Below are positions 35,491 to 44,616 of a stretch of 64,000 nt of DNA, one piece after another. Both the position numbers and the translations under genes were made by a program. The stretch is from contig NZ_JAGPXN010000007.1 in NCBI RefSeq assembly GCF_018070575.1, positions 186,001 through 250,000 of the forward strand, given 5' to 3'. The notes under the pieces are model-generated. The model had not been told where the DNA came from. It did not search any database and was given only the letters and a program-made list of their open reading frames with translations. The stretch is from Micromonospora sp. C31. GTDB lineage: Bacteria; Actinomycetota; Actinomycetes; Mycobacteriales; Micromonosporaceae. Each line of letters opens with the position of its first letter. Position 1 is the stretch's first letter.

Positions 35491-36381
35491 TCAGGTGACC
35501 GGCAGGCCCTTCGGGCCGGCGCCCTTCACCGACCTGGTGAGGTTGCGGTCGCTGACCCACAGGAAGCACTGCACGCCCCGGTTGCCGTTGCGCCACTCCC
35601 GCTCGAAGGGGTGGTAGTAGATCGAGCCGGCCCGGTACTGCAGCTCGCCGTTGTCCGGCACCCTGGCGTACCTCGCGATCAGCGTGCGGCACGCCCGGTG
35701 CACCTTGCGGGTGTCGCGGCCGAAGGCGTCGTAGTCGGTGTCGGGGGCCTGCCACACGCCGACGAACTCGGCGCGGTGCTTGCTGGTGCAGGCCACCGGC
35801 GCCATCTGGCGCACCTCGTCGGCCCGCGTCCTGGGGTTGAAGCAGCGGTGGGCGAGCGGGGCGGCACCGGTCAGCGCGCCCTTCAGGCTGCCCGTCCGGT
35901 CCTTCGCGCCGGCCTCGTCGAGGCTGGTCTGTTCGCTCAGGTCGCAGCGGAACCAGCGGGCCCCGCCGCCCCACGCCTGCGGCGACGGCAGCACCACGTT
36001 CAGCCCGAGCCGGCCGGAGCGCCAGTCGCCGCCGAGCACCGCGTTGACCTTCGTGTCGCACTCGGCGCGGGCGGCGCGCATGCCGGCCGAGCCGGCCGGC
36101 GGGGGCGTGGCCCGGTCGGCTCCCGCGCCGGTCAGCGTGCCGACGTGCACGGTCTCCGTGCGGTGCGTCAGCGCGCAGTCGACGGGGCGGTAGGCGGTGA
36201 GGTAGCCGACGTCCTGCACGCCGGCGTGGCAGACCCCGGCGGCGGGGACGAACGCCTGCGGCGCGGCGGGTGCCGGCCAGTCGTCGGTCAGGTCGCGGTC
36301 GGTGCCGGCCGGGGTGGCGCAACCGGTGAGCGCCAGGGCCGCCACCGCGCCCACCGTGGCCGCCGTCCACCACCGTCGCAT
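35491..36381 (-). CDS. Septum-formation-family lipoprotein
   Basis: 296 residues. A lipoprotein signal ends in the lipobox LTGC (Cys21), so it is exported and lipid-anchored. The mature part has two related regions, each with a Cys-containing tail: CALTHRTETVHVG early, [11 protein letters not shown] mid and FEREWRNGNRGVQCFLWVSD at the end, as in the actinobacterial Septum_form family. Function is unknown, though the family name links it to division. A truncated copy lies immediately upstream on the same strand. Confidence 0.75.
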   Translation of the reverse strand: MRRWWTAATVGAVAALALTGCATPAGTDRDLTDDWPAPAAPQAFVPAAGVCHAGVQDVGYLTAYRPVDCALTHRTETVHVGTLTGAGADRATPPPAGSAGMRAARAECDTKVNAVLGGDWRSGRLGLNVVLPSPQAWGGGARWFRCDLSEQTSLDEAGAKDRTGSLKGALTGAAPLAHRCFNPRTRADEVRQMAPVACTSKHRAEFVGVWQAPDTDYDAFGRDTRKVHRACRTLIARYARVPDNGELQYRAGSIYYHPFEREWRNGNRGVQCFLWVSDRNLTRSVKGAGPKGLPVT

Positions 36382-36491
36382 CCCGACCTCCCGCCGTTCG
36401 TGGGCCGCACCCGACGGCGGCCGGCGCGGCGGTCACACCGGCGCGGAGGCGGCCGGACACGCCACGGTGCGGCAGCATACGGCACCCTCGC

Positions 36492-36890
36492 TCAGCTAGC
36501 GGGCAACCCTTGCGGGCCGGCGCCCCGCATGGAGCGGGTCAACCTCCGGTCGTCGCTCCACAGGAAACACCGCACCCCCCGGTCACCCTCCTGCCACTCC
36601 CGCTGCGACGGGATAGAAGATCGAGCCGGCCCGGTACGGCAGGTCGCTGTTGTTGGGCAGCAGCGGGGAATCGCCGATCATCGCGCTCCGCAGGCTGCCC
36701 GTGCGGTTCACCGGCCGGGTGTTGTCGATGCTGCCGGTCTCGCTCAGGTCGCAGCGGAACCAGCGGGCGCCCGCATGCCACGCGGAGGTGGCGGGCAGCG
36801 CGACGGTGAGGGTGATGCGGGCGGCGTGCCAGTCGCCGCCGAGCACCTCACGGGCGAACTGGTGTCTTGCCGCATTTCGGTCGTTCGGCC
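36492..36890 (-). pseudogene. Truncated, frameshifted copy of the septum-formation lipoprotein
   Basis: Reading leftwards from about 36890, the frame matches the neighbour: [43 protein letters not shown]. It then jumps directly to [12 protein letters not shown], skipping about 80 residues present in the intact gene. After IFYP a one-base shift is needed to continue QREWQEGDRGVRCFLW to the matching C-terminus and stop at 36492-36494. The signal peptide and N-terminal third are missing. It is a tandem duplicate in decay (N-terminal loss, internal deletion, frameshift). Confidence 0.8.
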
Positions 36891-37015
36891 AGTCACGGAT
36901 GGCCCTTCGTCCGGTTCCGCCACGCCGGGAGGGCCAATTCTGCACCACTGGTCACCTTCGGGTCACCGGGTGTCCCGGTTGGTGGCGCGCTGTGGGTGGC
37001 CGTCGGGCGCGTTCG

Positions 37016-37021
37016 TACACT
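37016..37021 (+). promoter_or_regulatory. rpe leaderless -10
   Basis: TACACT ends 6 bases before the rpe GTG (37028), and no ribosome site is visible. This is the spacing expected if transcription starts at the start codon. Confidence 0.5.
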
Positions 37022-37027
37022 GGCCCG

Positions 37028-37708
37028 GTGACCGTACCGCCGCCGATCGTCGCGCCCAGCATCCTCGCCGCCGATTTCGCCCGCCTCGCCGAGGAGGTCC
37101 GCGCCGTCGAGAACGCCGCGGACTGGCTGCACGTGGATGTCATGGACAACCACTTCGTGCCCAACCTGACCATCGGGCTGCCCGTGGTGCAGAGCCTGCG
37201 GGCCGCCACCGAGCTGCCCTTCGACGTGCACCTGATGATCGAGGACCCGCGCCGCTGGGCCCCCGGTTACGCCGACGCCGGGGCGTACAACGTGACGTTC
37301 CACGCCGAGGCGTGCGACGACCCGGTGGCCCTGGCCAAGGACCTGCGCTCGGCCGGCGCCAAGGCCGGGCTGGCGATCGACCGGGACACCCCGATCGAGC
37401 CCTACCTGGAACTGCTGCCGAGCTTCGACACGCTGCTGATCATGACGATCAAGGCCGGCTTCGGCGGGCAGCGGTTCGTCCCGCAACTGCTCGACAAGGT
37501 GCGTACGGCCCGCCGGCACGTCGACGCCGGCCACCTCGAACTGCGCATCGAGGTCGACGGGGGCATCGCCGCCGACACCATCGCACAGGCGTCCGAGGCG
37601 GGGGCCGACGCGTTCGTCGCCGGCACCGCCGTCTACGGCGCCGACGACCCCGCCGAGGCCGTACGGAAGCTGCGGGCACTCGCGGAACGCGCCGCCCCCG
37701 GGGCCTGA
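37028..37708 (+). CDS. rpe: Ribulose-phosphate 3-epimerase
   Basis: 226 residues, a TIM barrel. [33 protein letters not shown] with the metal and catalytic Asp/His, [22 protein letters not shown] and EVDGGI all match. It interconverts ribulose-5-P and xylulose-5-P. The GTG at 37028 was chosen by domain start and by the adjoining TACACT. The next gene begins one base after its stop. Confidence 0.97.
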   Translation: MTVPPPIVAPSILAADFARLAEEVRAVENAADWLHVDVMDNHFVPNLTIGLPVVQSLRAATELPFDVHLMIEDPRRWAPGYADAGAYNVTFHAEACDDPVALAKDLRSAGAKAGLAIDRDTPIEPYLELLPSFDTLLIMTIKAGFGGQRFVPQLLDKVRTARRHVDAGHLELRIEVDGGIAADTIAQASEAGADAFVAGTAVYGADDPAEAVRKLRALAERAAPGA

Positions 37709-37709
37709 G

Positions 37710-38666
37710 GTGGAACCTGCCGGCGACCGCCAGGACGTGATCCTCGTCGTCGACGACGACGAGGACATCGCGCGTTTCGTCGAGTTCAACCTCCGCCTGC
37801 ACGGCTTCGAGGTGATCCACGCCAGTGACGGGCAGGAGGCGCTCGAGGTCATCGAGCGCCAGCGCCCCGATCTGGCGGTGGTGGACCTGATGATGCCCCG
37901 CATCGACGGGTTGGAACTGACCCGGCGGCTGCGGGCCGACCCGATGACCTCGGCCCTGCCGGTGATCATGCTGACCGCCAAGGGCATGACGGTGGACAAG
38001 GTGCACGGGCTCAGCGCCGGCGCCGACGACTACCTGGTCAAGCCCTTCGACACCGCCGAGCTGGTCGCCCGGGTCAGCTCCACGCTGCGCCGCAACAAGG
38101 AGTTCCGCGAGGTCTCACCGCTGACCGGGCTGCCCGGCAACAGCCGGATCCGCCGGGAGATCTCCGACCGGGTCCGCAGCGGGGTCGACTACGCCGTCGG
38201 CTACATCGACATCGACCGGTTCAAGAGCGTCAACGACCGCTACGGCTTCGTCCGCGGCGACGACTTCATCTCGGCCCTGGCCCGCAGCCTGCACCGGGCG
38301 GTGGTCTCGGTGGGGCTGCCACCGGCCTTCCTGGGGCACGTCGGCGGGGACGACTTCGTCATCGTCTGCGCCCCGGAGCAGGTCCGGCCACTCACCTCCC
38401 GGGTCTCTGCCGACTTCGAGAAGGCCGCCGACTCGCTCTACGACCCCGTCGACGCCGCCCGCGGCTACGTGGAGCTGAAGGACCGGCGGGGCAACATCCG
38501 GCGAGCCGCCCTGGTCACCCTCTCGATCGGCGTGAGCCTCTCCGACTCCGGCAAGCGCTTCACCGACCCGCTGGAGGCGATCGCCGTCGCCTCCGAGATG
38601 AAGACGGTGGCCAAGAGCCAGCCCGGCTCGTACGTGGCGGTGGACCGGCGGCGCGGCGTTACCTGA
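37710..38666 (+). CDS. Response regulator with GGDEF-type (GGDDF) output domain
   Basis: 318 residues. The receiver domain (about 9-125) has the acidic pocket VVDDDED, phospho-acceptor Asp59 in VVDLMMP, Thr89 and Lys111. The diguanylate-cyclase-like domain follows with SPLTGLPGNSRI, YIDIDRFKSVNDRYG and, at the active site, VGGDDF (212-216) in place of GG(D/E)EF. No RxxD inhibitory site precedes it. It may make c-di-GMP weakly or act as a sensor. The GTG lies one base after the rpe stop, and no histidine kinase is adjacent. BldD, a c-di-GMP receptor, is encoded in the same window. Confidence 0.85.
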   Translation: MEPAGDRQDVILVVDDDEDIARFVEFNLRLHGFEVIHASDGQEALEVIERQRPDLAVVDLMMPRIDGLELTRRLRADPMTSALPVIMLTAKGMTVDKVHGLSAGADDYLVKPFDTAELVARVSSTLRRNKEFREVSPLTGLPGNSRIRREISDRVRSGVDYAVGYIDIDRFKSVNDRYGFVRGDDFISALARSLHRAVVSVGLPPAFLGHVGGDDFVIVCAPEQVRPLTSRVSADFEKAADSLYDPVDAARGYVELKDRRGNIRRAALVTLSIGVSLSDSGKRFTDPLEAIAVASEMKTVAKSQPGSYVAVDRRRGVT

Positions 38667-38747
38667 TTCGTGCGCTCCTGCTGTGAACTAGCCCGCCCGG
38701 GTGGCACGAACCCCCGTGCGGCGTGTAACACTTCCCGTGTACCCACC

Positions 38748-38922
38748 ACGCGCTGGCGGGACTCGGTGTAATTCCGAACCGGCGGTGATCCACGGCGTGA
38801 CCGTGGTAAGCCCGCGACCCGGTCGGCCTCGTGCCGCCCGGTGGACCTGGTGAGAATCCGGGGCCGACGGTTGGGAGCGGGCAACCCCCGCCCCCAGACA
38901 GTCCGGATGGGAGACAGCGCGC
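38748..38922 (+). ncRNA. FMN riboswitch (RFN element)
   Basis: The conserved core segments occur in order: GTAATTCCGAACCGGCGG (38768-38785), TAAGCCCGCGACC, ACCTGGTGAGAATCCGGGGC, CGACGG and CAGTCCGGATGGGAGA, closed by the P1 stem CGCGCTG (38749-38755) with CAGCGCG (38915-38921). It binds FMN and should shut off the riboflavin operon that starts 160 bases downstream when FMN is plentiful. One variable arm carries an extra GC-rich hairpin. Confidence 0.95.
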
Positions 38923-39081
38923 GGGACGGACGGGCCTGCCCGGCCGCTGAGTTCAGCGTGCCGTGCGCGCCTCCCGGGGCGGCCCCGCCGTACCCGGATC
39001 TCCGCCGCCGCACGCCCGCGGCCCCATGCCGTTGTCTCCCGTGACCGCCCGCGCGTCGACCGGCGAGTGAGAGGGCAGGGC

Positions 39082-40143
39082 ATGGCCGGCGTCTCCGTCG
39101 ACGAGGCGATGCGTCGCGCGGTGGAACTCGCCGCGCGCGGTCTCGGCACGACCAGCCCCAACCCGGTGGTCGGCTGCGTGCTGCTCGACGCCGACGGGCA
39201 GGTCGTCGGTGAGGGGTTCCACGCCTACGCCGGCGGGCCGCACGCCGAGATCGTCGCGCTCGCCCAGGCCGGGGAGCGGGCCCGCGGCGGCACCGCCGTG
39301 GTCACCCTGGAGCCCTGCGACCACACCGGCCGCACCGGCCCCTGCAGCACCGCGCTGGTGCGGGCCGGCGTCGCCCGGGTCGTCATCGCCGTGCCCGACC
39401 CCAACCCGCTCGCCACCGGGGGCGCCGCCACGCTGCGCGCCGCCGGGGTCCAGGTCGACACGGGCGTACGCGAGGCTGAGGCCGAGGCCGGCAACATCGC
39501 CTGGCTCACCTCCATGCGCCGCGGCTGGCCGTACGTCATCTGGAAGTTCGCCGCGACGCTGGACGGCAGGTCCGCGGCGGCCGACGGCACCAGCATGTGG
39601 ATCACCTCCGAGGCCGCCCGGATGGACGTGCACGCGCTGCGCGGCACCGTCGACGCGGTCCTCGCCGGGGTGGGCACGGTCCTCGCCGACGACCCCCGGC
39701 TCACCGCCCGCAACCTGCGCGACGGCACGCTCGCCATCCGGCAGCCGCTGCGGGTGGTGGTGGACACCGAGGGGCGTACGCCGGCCGACGCCCGGGTCCG
39801 CGACGGCGCGGCCCGCACCTGGATCGCGACCGCCGCGGAGGTCGGCGCCGGGCCCGACGGCCGCGTCGACCTGCCGGCGCTGCTTGCCGCGCTGCACGGG
39901 CGCGGGGTCCGGGCCGTGCTGCTGGAGGGCGGCCCGAAGCTGGCCGGCGCCTTCCTGGCCGCCGGCCTGGTCGACAAGATCGTCGGCTACGTCGCGCCCC
40001 GGCTGCTCGGCGCCGGCCCGACCGCCCTGGTCGACGCCGGTGTGACCACCATCGCCGAGGCCATCGACCTGGAGTACGTCGACGTCACGCAGGTCGGACC
40101 CGACCTGCGGATCACCGCGCTGCCCCGGAAGAGGGAGGGCTGA
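39082..40143 (+). CDS. ribD: Riboflavin biosynthesis deaminase/reductase
   Basis: 353 residues from the ATG at 39082 behind GAGGGCAGGG; a GTG at 39067 is a possible earlier start. The deaminase half has zinc ligands in HAEIVAL and TLEPCDHTGRTGPC. The reductase half (from about 150) has FAATLDGRSAAADGTSMW, and NADPH contact residues near LLEGGPKLAGAFL. It does the second and third steps from GTP to riboflavin. First gene under the FMN riboswitch. Confidence 0.97.
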   Translation: MAGVSVDEAMRRAVELAARGLGTTSPNPVVGCVLLDADGQVVGEGFHAYAGGPHAEIVALAQAGERARGGTAVVTLEPCDHTGRTGPCSTALVRAGVARVVIAVPDPNPLATGGAATLRAAGVQVDTGVREAEAEAGNIAWLTSMRRGWPYVIWKFAATLDGRSAAADGTSMWITSEAARMDVHALRGTVDAVLAGVGTVLADDPRLTARNLRDGTLAIRQPLRVVVDTEGRTPADARVRDGAARTWIATAAEVGAGPDGRVDLPALLAALHGRGVRAVLLEGGPKLAGAFLAAGLVDKIVGYVAPRLLGAGPTALVDAGVTTIAEAIDLEYVDVTQVGPDLRITALPRKREG

Positions 40144-40144
40144 C

Positions 40145-40816
40145 ATGTTCACCGGCATCGTCGAGGAGTTGGGCGAGGTCGTCCGGATCACGCCGACGGC
40201 GGGTGACTCGGCGCTGGTCGCGATCCGCGGCCCGCTGGTCACCTCGGACGCCCGGCACGGCGACTCGATCGCGGTCAACGGCGTCTGCCTGACCGTGGTC
40301 GACGTCTCCGACGGGACCTTCACCGCCGACGTGATGGGCGAGACCCTGCGCCGCTCCGCGCTGGGCGTGCTGGGCGCCGGCGACCCGGTCAACCTGGAGC
40401 GGGCCGCCGCGCTGGGCAGCCGCCTCGGCGGGCACCTCGTGCAGGGGCACGTCGACGGCGTCGGCGAGGTCGTCGCCCGGGAGCCGGCCGCGCAGTGGGA
40501 GACCTTCCGGTTCCGGCTGCCCGCCGCGATGTCCCGGTACGTGGTGGAGAAGGGCTCGATCACGGTCGACGGCGTCTCGCTGACCGTCGCCGCGGTCGGC
40601 CCGGACTGGTTCGCGGTCGGTCTGATCCCCACCACGCTGAAGCTGACCACCCTCGGCACCCGCCGCGTCGGCGACCCGGTCAACCTCGAGGTGGACGTGC
40701 TCGCCAAGTACGTCGAGCGGCTGCTCGGCGCCCGGCTGGCCGATCCCGCCCGCCCCGACGCCGGCCCACCGGTCGCCGGGCTGCCGGGCACCGCCGCGAC
40801 GGGCGGGGTGGCCTGA
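40145..40816 (+). CDS. ribE: Riboflavin synthase alpha chain
   Basis: 223 residues with the two-fold internal repeat of the family: MFTGIVEELGEV ... NGVCLTVVDV ... GGHLVQGHVDGVGEV, then a second SITVDGVSLTVAAV and LKLTTLG. It dismutates two lumazines to riboflavin plus pyrimidinedione. Also called ribC in some genomes. It starts one base after ribD and shares its last base with the next ATG. The roughly 25 C-terminal residues are Pro/Ala-rich and beyond the usual fold. Confidence 0.97.
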   Translation: MFTGIVEELGEVVRITPTAGDSALVAIRGPLVTSDARHGDSIAVNGVCLTVVDVSDGTFTADVMGETLRRSALGVLGAGDPVNLERAAALGSRLGGHLVQGHVDGVGEVVAREPAAQWETFRFRLPAAMSRYVVEKGSITVDGVSLTVAAVGPDWFAVGLIPTTLKLTTLGTRRVGDPVNLEVDVLAKYVERLLGARLADPARPDAGPPVAGLPGTAATGGVA

Positions 40817-41514
40817 TGGGCCCGCTGGGATGGCTGCTCGACGCGCAGGTGAGCATCGCCGGCTCGCCGGTGCTGGTCCGCGAGATCGTCGGCAACGGCT
40901 TCGGGCTGGCGTCGGCGGTGTTCGGTCTACGCCGGCTGGTCTGGGCCTGGCCCGTCGGCATGGTCGGCAACGCGTTGCTGCTCACCGTCTTCCTGGGCGG
41001 CGTCTTCGCCACGCCGCAGGCGCACGACCTCTACGGGCAGGCCGGCCGGCAGGTCTTCTTCTTCTCGGTCAGCGTCTACGGCTGGTGGCGCTGGTCGCGC
41101 CACCGCCGCCGGGGCGGCGACGGCGACGGGGTCGCGGTGGCGCCCCGCTGGGCAACCGGCCGGGAACGGCTGGGCCTGCTGGTCGCGGCCGTGGTCGGCA
41201 CCGCCGCGGCGTACCCGGTGCTCGCCGCACTCGGCTCCTGGGGGCCGCTGCCGGACGCCTGGATCCTCACCGGCAGCCTGCTCGCCACCTACGGCATGGC
41301 GCGCGGCTGGGTGGACTTCTGGCTCATCTGGATCGCCGTCGACGCGGTCGGCGTGCCGCTGCTGCTGCGCGGCGGTTTCTACCCCTCGGCCGCCATGTAC
41401 CTCGTCTACGGCGCCCTCTGCGCCTGGGGCCTGTTCGCCTGGTGGCGCACCTCGCGGGTCGCCCGCCCGGTGCCCGCCCCGATCCCGTCGACCTACTCGG
41501 AGGCCGTGGCATGA
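40816..41514 (+). CDS. ribM: RibM-type riboflavin transporter (PnuC family)
   Basis: 232 residues, about seven membrane helices. The PnuC-like region WVDFWLIWIAVDAVGVPL carries the WxxW aromatic pair of the substrate channel. PnuC family members carry nicotinamide riboside, riboflavin or thiamine by facilitated diffusion. Its place between ribE and ribBA under an FMN riboswitch matches the riboflavin carrier RibM of streptomycetes and corynebacteria. The loop at about 95-115 is Arg/Gly-rich. The ATG overlaps the ribE stop (TGATG). Confidence 0.85.
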   Translation: MGPLGWLLDAQVSIAGSPVLVREIVGNGFGLASAVFGLRRLVWAWPVGMVGNALLLTVFLGGVFATPQAHDLYGQAGRQVFFFSVSVYGWWRWSRHRRRGGDGDGVAVAPRWATGRERLGLLVAAVVGTAAAYPVLAALGSWGPLPDAWILTGSLLATYGMARGWVDFWLIWIAVDAVGVPLLLRGGFYPSAAMYLVYGALCAWGLFAWWRTSRVARPVPAPIPSTYSEAVA

Positions 41515-41590
41515 GTGAGCGAAGCGAGCGAATCATCGGGCTGGGTTTGGTGGTGCCTCATGGCGGCACGGAGCGAAGCGGAGTGCCGGC
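41512..41590. repeat. Palindromic/direct repeat cassette between ribM and ribBA
   Basis: The 76-base gap and the ribM stop consist of a structured repeat: GAGCGAAGCG occurs at 41517-41526 and again at 41571-41580. The second copy is framed by GGCAC...GTGCC arms. Codon preferences break off sharply at the ribM end, as if the element had replaced the original 3' end. I recall similar GAGCGAAGCGAGCG cassettes in Micromonospora genomes, which cannot be checked here. Confidence 0.6.
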
Positions 41591-42856
41591 ATGACCACCT
41601 TTGGCAGTATCGAGCAGGCGGTGGCGGACGTCGCCGCCGGCCGGCCCGTCGTCGTGGTCGACGACGCCGACCGGGAGAACGAGGGCGACCTGATCTTCGC
41701 CGCCGAGCTGGCGACGACGGAGCTGCTCGCGTTCATGGTGCGCCACACGTCCGGTTACATCTGCGCGCCGCTGACCGAGAGCGAGTGCGACCGGCTGGAC
41801 CTGCCGCCGCAGCACCACACCAACCAGGACCGGCGCGGCACCGCCTACACGGTGACCGTCGACGCCCGGGAGGGCGTCAGCACCGGCATCTCCGCCGCCG
41901 ACCGGGCGCACACCATCCGGCTGCTCGCCGACCCCGGCACCGGCCCCGCCGACCTGGCCCGCCCCGGGCACGTGGTGCCGCTGCGGGCCCGCGAGGGCGG
42001 CGTGCTGCGCCGGCCCGGCCACACCGAGGCTGCCGTCGACCTGACCCGGCTGGCCGGGCTGCGCCCCGCCGGCGTGCTCTGCGAGCTGGTCAACGACGAC
42101 GGCACCATGATGCGGGTGCCGGACCTGGAGAAGTTCTGCGCCGAGCACTCCCTGACCCTGATCACCATCGCCGACCTGGTCGCGTACCGGCGGCGGACCG
42201 AGAAGCAGGTCGAGCGGGTCGCGGACGCCCGGATGCCCACCCGGCACGGCGTGTTCCGGGCCCTGGGCTACCGCAGCGAGCACGACTCGGCCGAGCACGT
42301 CGCCCTGGTCACGGGCGAGATCGGCGACGGACGCGACGTGCTGGTGCGGGTGCACTCCGAGTGCCTCACCGGCGACGTGTTCGGCTCGGTGCGCTGCGAC
42401 TGCGGCCCACAGCTCGACGCCGCGCTCAGCCGGGTCGCCCGGGAGGGCCGGGGCGTGGTGCTCTACGTACGCGGCCACGAGGGGCGCGGCATCGGCCTGC
42501 TGCACAAGCTCCAGGCGTACCAGCTCCAGGACCAGGGCCGCGACACGGTCGACGCCAACCTCGACCTCGGCCTGCCGGCCGACGCCCGCGACTACGGCAC
42601 CGGCGCGCAGATCCTCTACGACATCGGGGTCCGCTCGATGCGGCTGCTCACCAACAACCCGGCCAAGCGCGCCGGGCTGGAGGGCTACGGGCTGACCGTC
42701 ACCGGCCGCGAGGGGCTGCCGGTGCGCCCACACCCGGAGAACGTGCGCTACCTGCGCACCAAGCGGGACCGGATGGGGCACCTGCTGGACGAACTGGACG
42801 AGGTGACCGAGGCCCCGATGGGCCGCCCGGTCCTCGGCGACGAGATCGGAGCGTAG
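41591..42856 (+). CDS. ribBA: Bifunctional DHBP synthase / GTP cyclohydrolase II
   Basis: 421 residues. The RibB half (1-205) has [28 protein letters not shown] and the [11 protein letters not shown] region. The RibA half (from about 215) has the zinc site [33 protein letters not shown] and the final NNPAKR. It supplies both precursors of riboflavin, dihydroxybutanone phosphate and the pyrimidine. The ATG start follows a repeat cassette directly, with a weak ribosome site. Confidence 0.97.
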   Translation: MTTFGSIEQAVADVAAGRPVVVVDDADRENEGDLIFAAELATTELLAFMVRHTSGYICAPLTESECDRLDLPPQHHTNQDRRGTAYTVTVDAREGVSTGISAADRAHTIRLLADPGTGPADLARPGHVVPLRAREGGVLRRPGHTEAAVDLTRLAGLRPAGVLCELVNDDGTMMRVPDLEKFCAEHSLTLITIADLVAYRRRTEKQVERVADARMPTRHGVFRALGYRSEHDSAEHVALVTGEIGDGRDVLVRVHSECLTGDVFGSVRCDCGPQLDAALSRVAREGRGVVLYVRGHEGRGIGLLHKLQAYQLQDQGRDTVDANLDLGLPADARDYGTGAQILYDIGVRSMRLLTNNPAKRAGLEGYGLTVTGREGLPVRPHPENVRYLRTKRDRMGHLLDELDEVTEAPMGRPVLGDEIGA

Positions 42857-42858
42857 GC

Positions 42859-43356
42859 ATGGCGGGTTTCGGTGAACCGGGCGTGACGGCGGTCGACGCC
42901 GCCGGAATGACCGTCGGCGTGGTCGCGGCCCGCTGGCACGGCGAGCTGACCGACCACATGCTCGACCGGGCGGTCGCCGCCGCCGAGGCGTGCGGGGCCC
43001 GGGCGGTCACCGCCCGGGTGGCGGGATCGGTCGAGCTGCCGGTGGTGGCCCAGGCCCTCGCGCGCCGCTGCGACGTGGTGGTCGCCCTCGGCGTGGTGGT
43101 CCGGGGCGCCACCGCCCACTTCGACTACGTGTGCCGTTCGGTCACCGACGGGCTGACCCGGGTGGCGTTGGACGAGGGCAGGCCCGTCGCGCACGGCGTG
43201 CTCACCGTCGACACCCTCGCGCAGGCCCGGGACCGGGCCGGGCTGCCCGGCTCGGCGGAGGACAAGGGCTGGGCGGCCACCGTCGCCGCCCTGGACGCCG
43301 CCCTGGCCATCCGCGACCTCGCCAGCTTCGGTCACCGGGTCGGCTTCGGCGGTTGA
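42859..43356 (+). CDS. ribH: 6,7-dimethyl-8-ribityllumazine synthase
   Basis: 165 residues. VVAARWHGELTDHMLDRA, GSVELPVVAQAL and GVVVRGATAHFDYVCRSV (with the catalytic His) fit lumazine synthase; family consensus is GxVIRGxTxH. It condenses the two riboflavin precursors and forms icosahedral or pentameric shells. It begins two bases after ribBA and ends the operon, followed by hairpins. Confidence 0.96.
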   Translation: MAGFGEPGVTAVDAAGMTVGVVAARWHGELTDHMLDRAVAAAEACGARAVTARVAGSVELPVVAQALARRCDVVVALGVVVRGATAHFDYVCRSVTDGLTRVALDEGRPVAHGVLTVDTLAQARDRAGLPGSAEDKGWAATVAALDAALAIRDLASFGHRVGFGG

Positions 43357-43366
43357 CCCCGCCCGG

Positions 43367-43400
43367 CCGGGGACGCACCGCCGCGGTGCGGCGTTCCCGG
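43367..43400 (+). terminator. Terminator behind the riboflavin operon
   Basis: CGCACCG (43374-43380) pairs with CGGTGCG (43384-43390) and the stem can be extended by CCGGGGA / TTCCCGG outside. It lies in the 105-base gap before hisE. Confidence 0.55.
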
Positions 43401-43461
43401 TCGGTGAGCGGGGGCCGACCCGGCGCGGCGGGGGCGGCGGGGCGACTGGAAGAATCGCGGT

Positions 43462-43725
43462 GTGAAGACGTTCGAGGAGTTGTTCGCCGAGCTGCAGGCC
43501 AAGGCCGCCGCGGGCACCCCCGGCTCGGGCACGGTCGCCGCGCTCGAGAAGGGCGTGCACTTCATCGGCAAGAAGGTCGTCGAGGAGGCGGCCGAGTCGT
43601 GGATGGCCGCCGAGCACGAGGGGCCGGAGCGTACCGCCGAGGAGATCTCCCAGCTGCTCTACCAGGTCCAGGTGCTGATGCTGGCCAGCGGTCTCGACCT
43701 GAAGGACGTCTACCGACATCTGTGA
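43462..43725 (+). CDS. hisE: Phosphoribosyl-ATP pyrophosphatase
   Basis: 87 residues, all-helical MazG-like. [33 protein letters not shown] (metal-binding Glu residues) and [14 protein letters not shown] match HisE. It hydrolyses PR-ATP to PR-AMP, the second step of histidine synthesis. The GTG start follows a GAAGAATC box. Paired with hisG 45 bases downstream, the usual actinobacterial arrangement. Confidence 0.96.
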   Translation: MKTFEELFAELQAKAAAGTPGSGTVAALEKGVHFIGKKVVEEAAESWMAAEHEGPERTAEEISQLLYQVQVLMLASGLDLKDVYRHL

Positions 43726-43770
43726 GTGCGCCCCGTCGTTGATCAGTTTCGATCGAAGGAGCACTCCGTC

Positions 43771-44616
43771 ATGCTGCGTGTCGCCATCCCCAACAAGGGC
43801 ACCCTGGCCGAGCCGGCCGCCCAGATGCTGCGCGAGGCGGGCTACCGCCAGCGCACCGACCCGAAGGACCTGGTCTGCCGGGACGAGGCCAACGACGTCG
43901 AATTCTTCTACCTGCGCCCGAAGGACATCGCCACCTACGTCGGCTCCGGCGACCTGGACCTGGGCATCACCGGCCGGGACCTGCTGATCGACTCCGGCGC
44001 CCCCGCCGAGGAGGTCGTCGACCTGGCCTTCGGCCGGGCCACCTTCCGCTTCGCCGCCCGCCCCGACGACATCGCCTCCGTACGGGAGCTGGGCGGGCAC
44101 CGCATCGCCACCGCGTACCCGGGGCTGGTCGAGCGGCACCTCGCGGAGCTGGGGGTCAAGGCCGAGGTGATCCGCCTCGACGGCGCGGTGGAGAACGCCG
44201 TACGACTCGGCGTCGCCGACGTGGTCGCCGACGTGGTGGAGACGGGCGCCACGCTGCGCCAGGCGGGCCTGGTGGTCTTCGGCGAGCCGCTGCTGCGTTC
44301 GTCGGCGGTGCTGGTCCGACGCGCCGAGGCCCCGACCCACCCGCAGTGCGCGCAACTGCTGCGCCGGCTGCACGGGGTGCTGGTCGCCCGCCGTTACGTG
44401 ATGCTGGCCTACGACGTGCCGGCCGGCCTGCTCGACCGGGCCAGCTCGCTGACGCCGGGCATCGAGTCGCCGACCGTCTCGCCGCTGCACCGCGAGGGCT
44501 GGGTGGCGGTGCAGGCGATGGTGCTCCGCGACGACGTCCACCGGATCATGGACGAGCTGTACGAGCTGGGCGCCCGCGCGATCCTGGTCACCAACATCCA
44601 CGCCTGCCGGCTGTGA
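43771..44616 (+). CDS. hisG: ATP phosphoribosyltransferase (long form)
   Basis: 281 residues, so the long HisG with a C-terminal ACT-like regulatory domain for histidine feedback. LRVAIPNKGTLAEPA, DLDLGITGRDLL and the PRPP loop DVVETGATLRQAGL (Glu-Thr-Gly-x-Thr) are seen. It starts histidine synthesis from ATP and PRPP. The ATG at 43771 has GAAGGAG about 9 bases upstream; the longer in-frame extension upstream is not conserved. Its stop overlaps the next GTG (GTGA). Confidence 0.96.
   Translation: MLRVAIPNKGTLAEPAAQMLREAGYRQRTDPKDLVCRDEANDVEFFYLRPKDIATYVGSGDLDLGITGRDLLIDSGAPAEEVVDLAFGRATFRFAARPDDIASVRELGGHRIATAYPGLVERHLAELGVKAEVIRLDGAVENAVRLGVADVVADVVETGATLRQAGLVVFGEPLLRSSAVLVRRAEAPTHPQCAQLLRRLHGVLVARRYVMLAYDVPAGLLDRASSLTPGIESPTVSPLHREGWVAVQAMVLRDDVHRIMDELYELGARAILVTNIHACRL

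Noticed and set aside
36583..36948. 121-residue minus-strand frame as an intact gene
   Set aside because: It covers only the middle part of a septum-formation homologue, with an unrelated N-terminal stretch and a frameshift at its end, so it was called a pseudogene.
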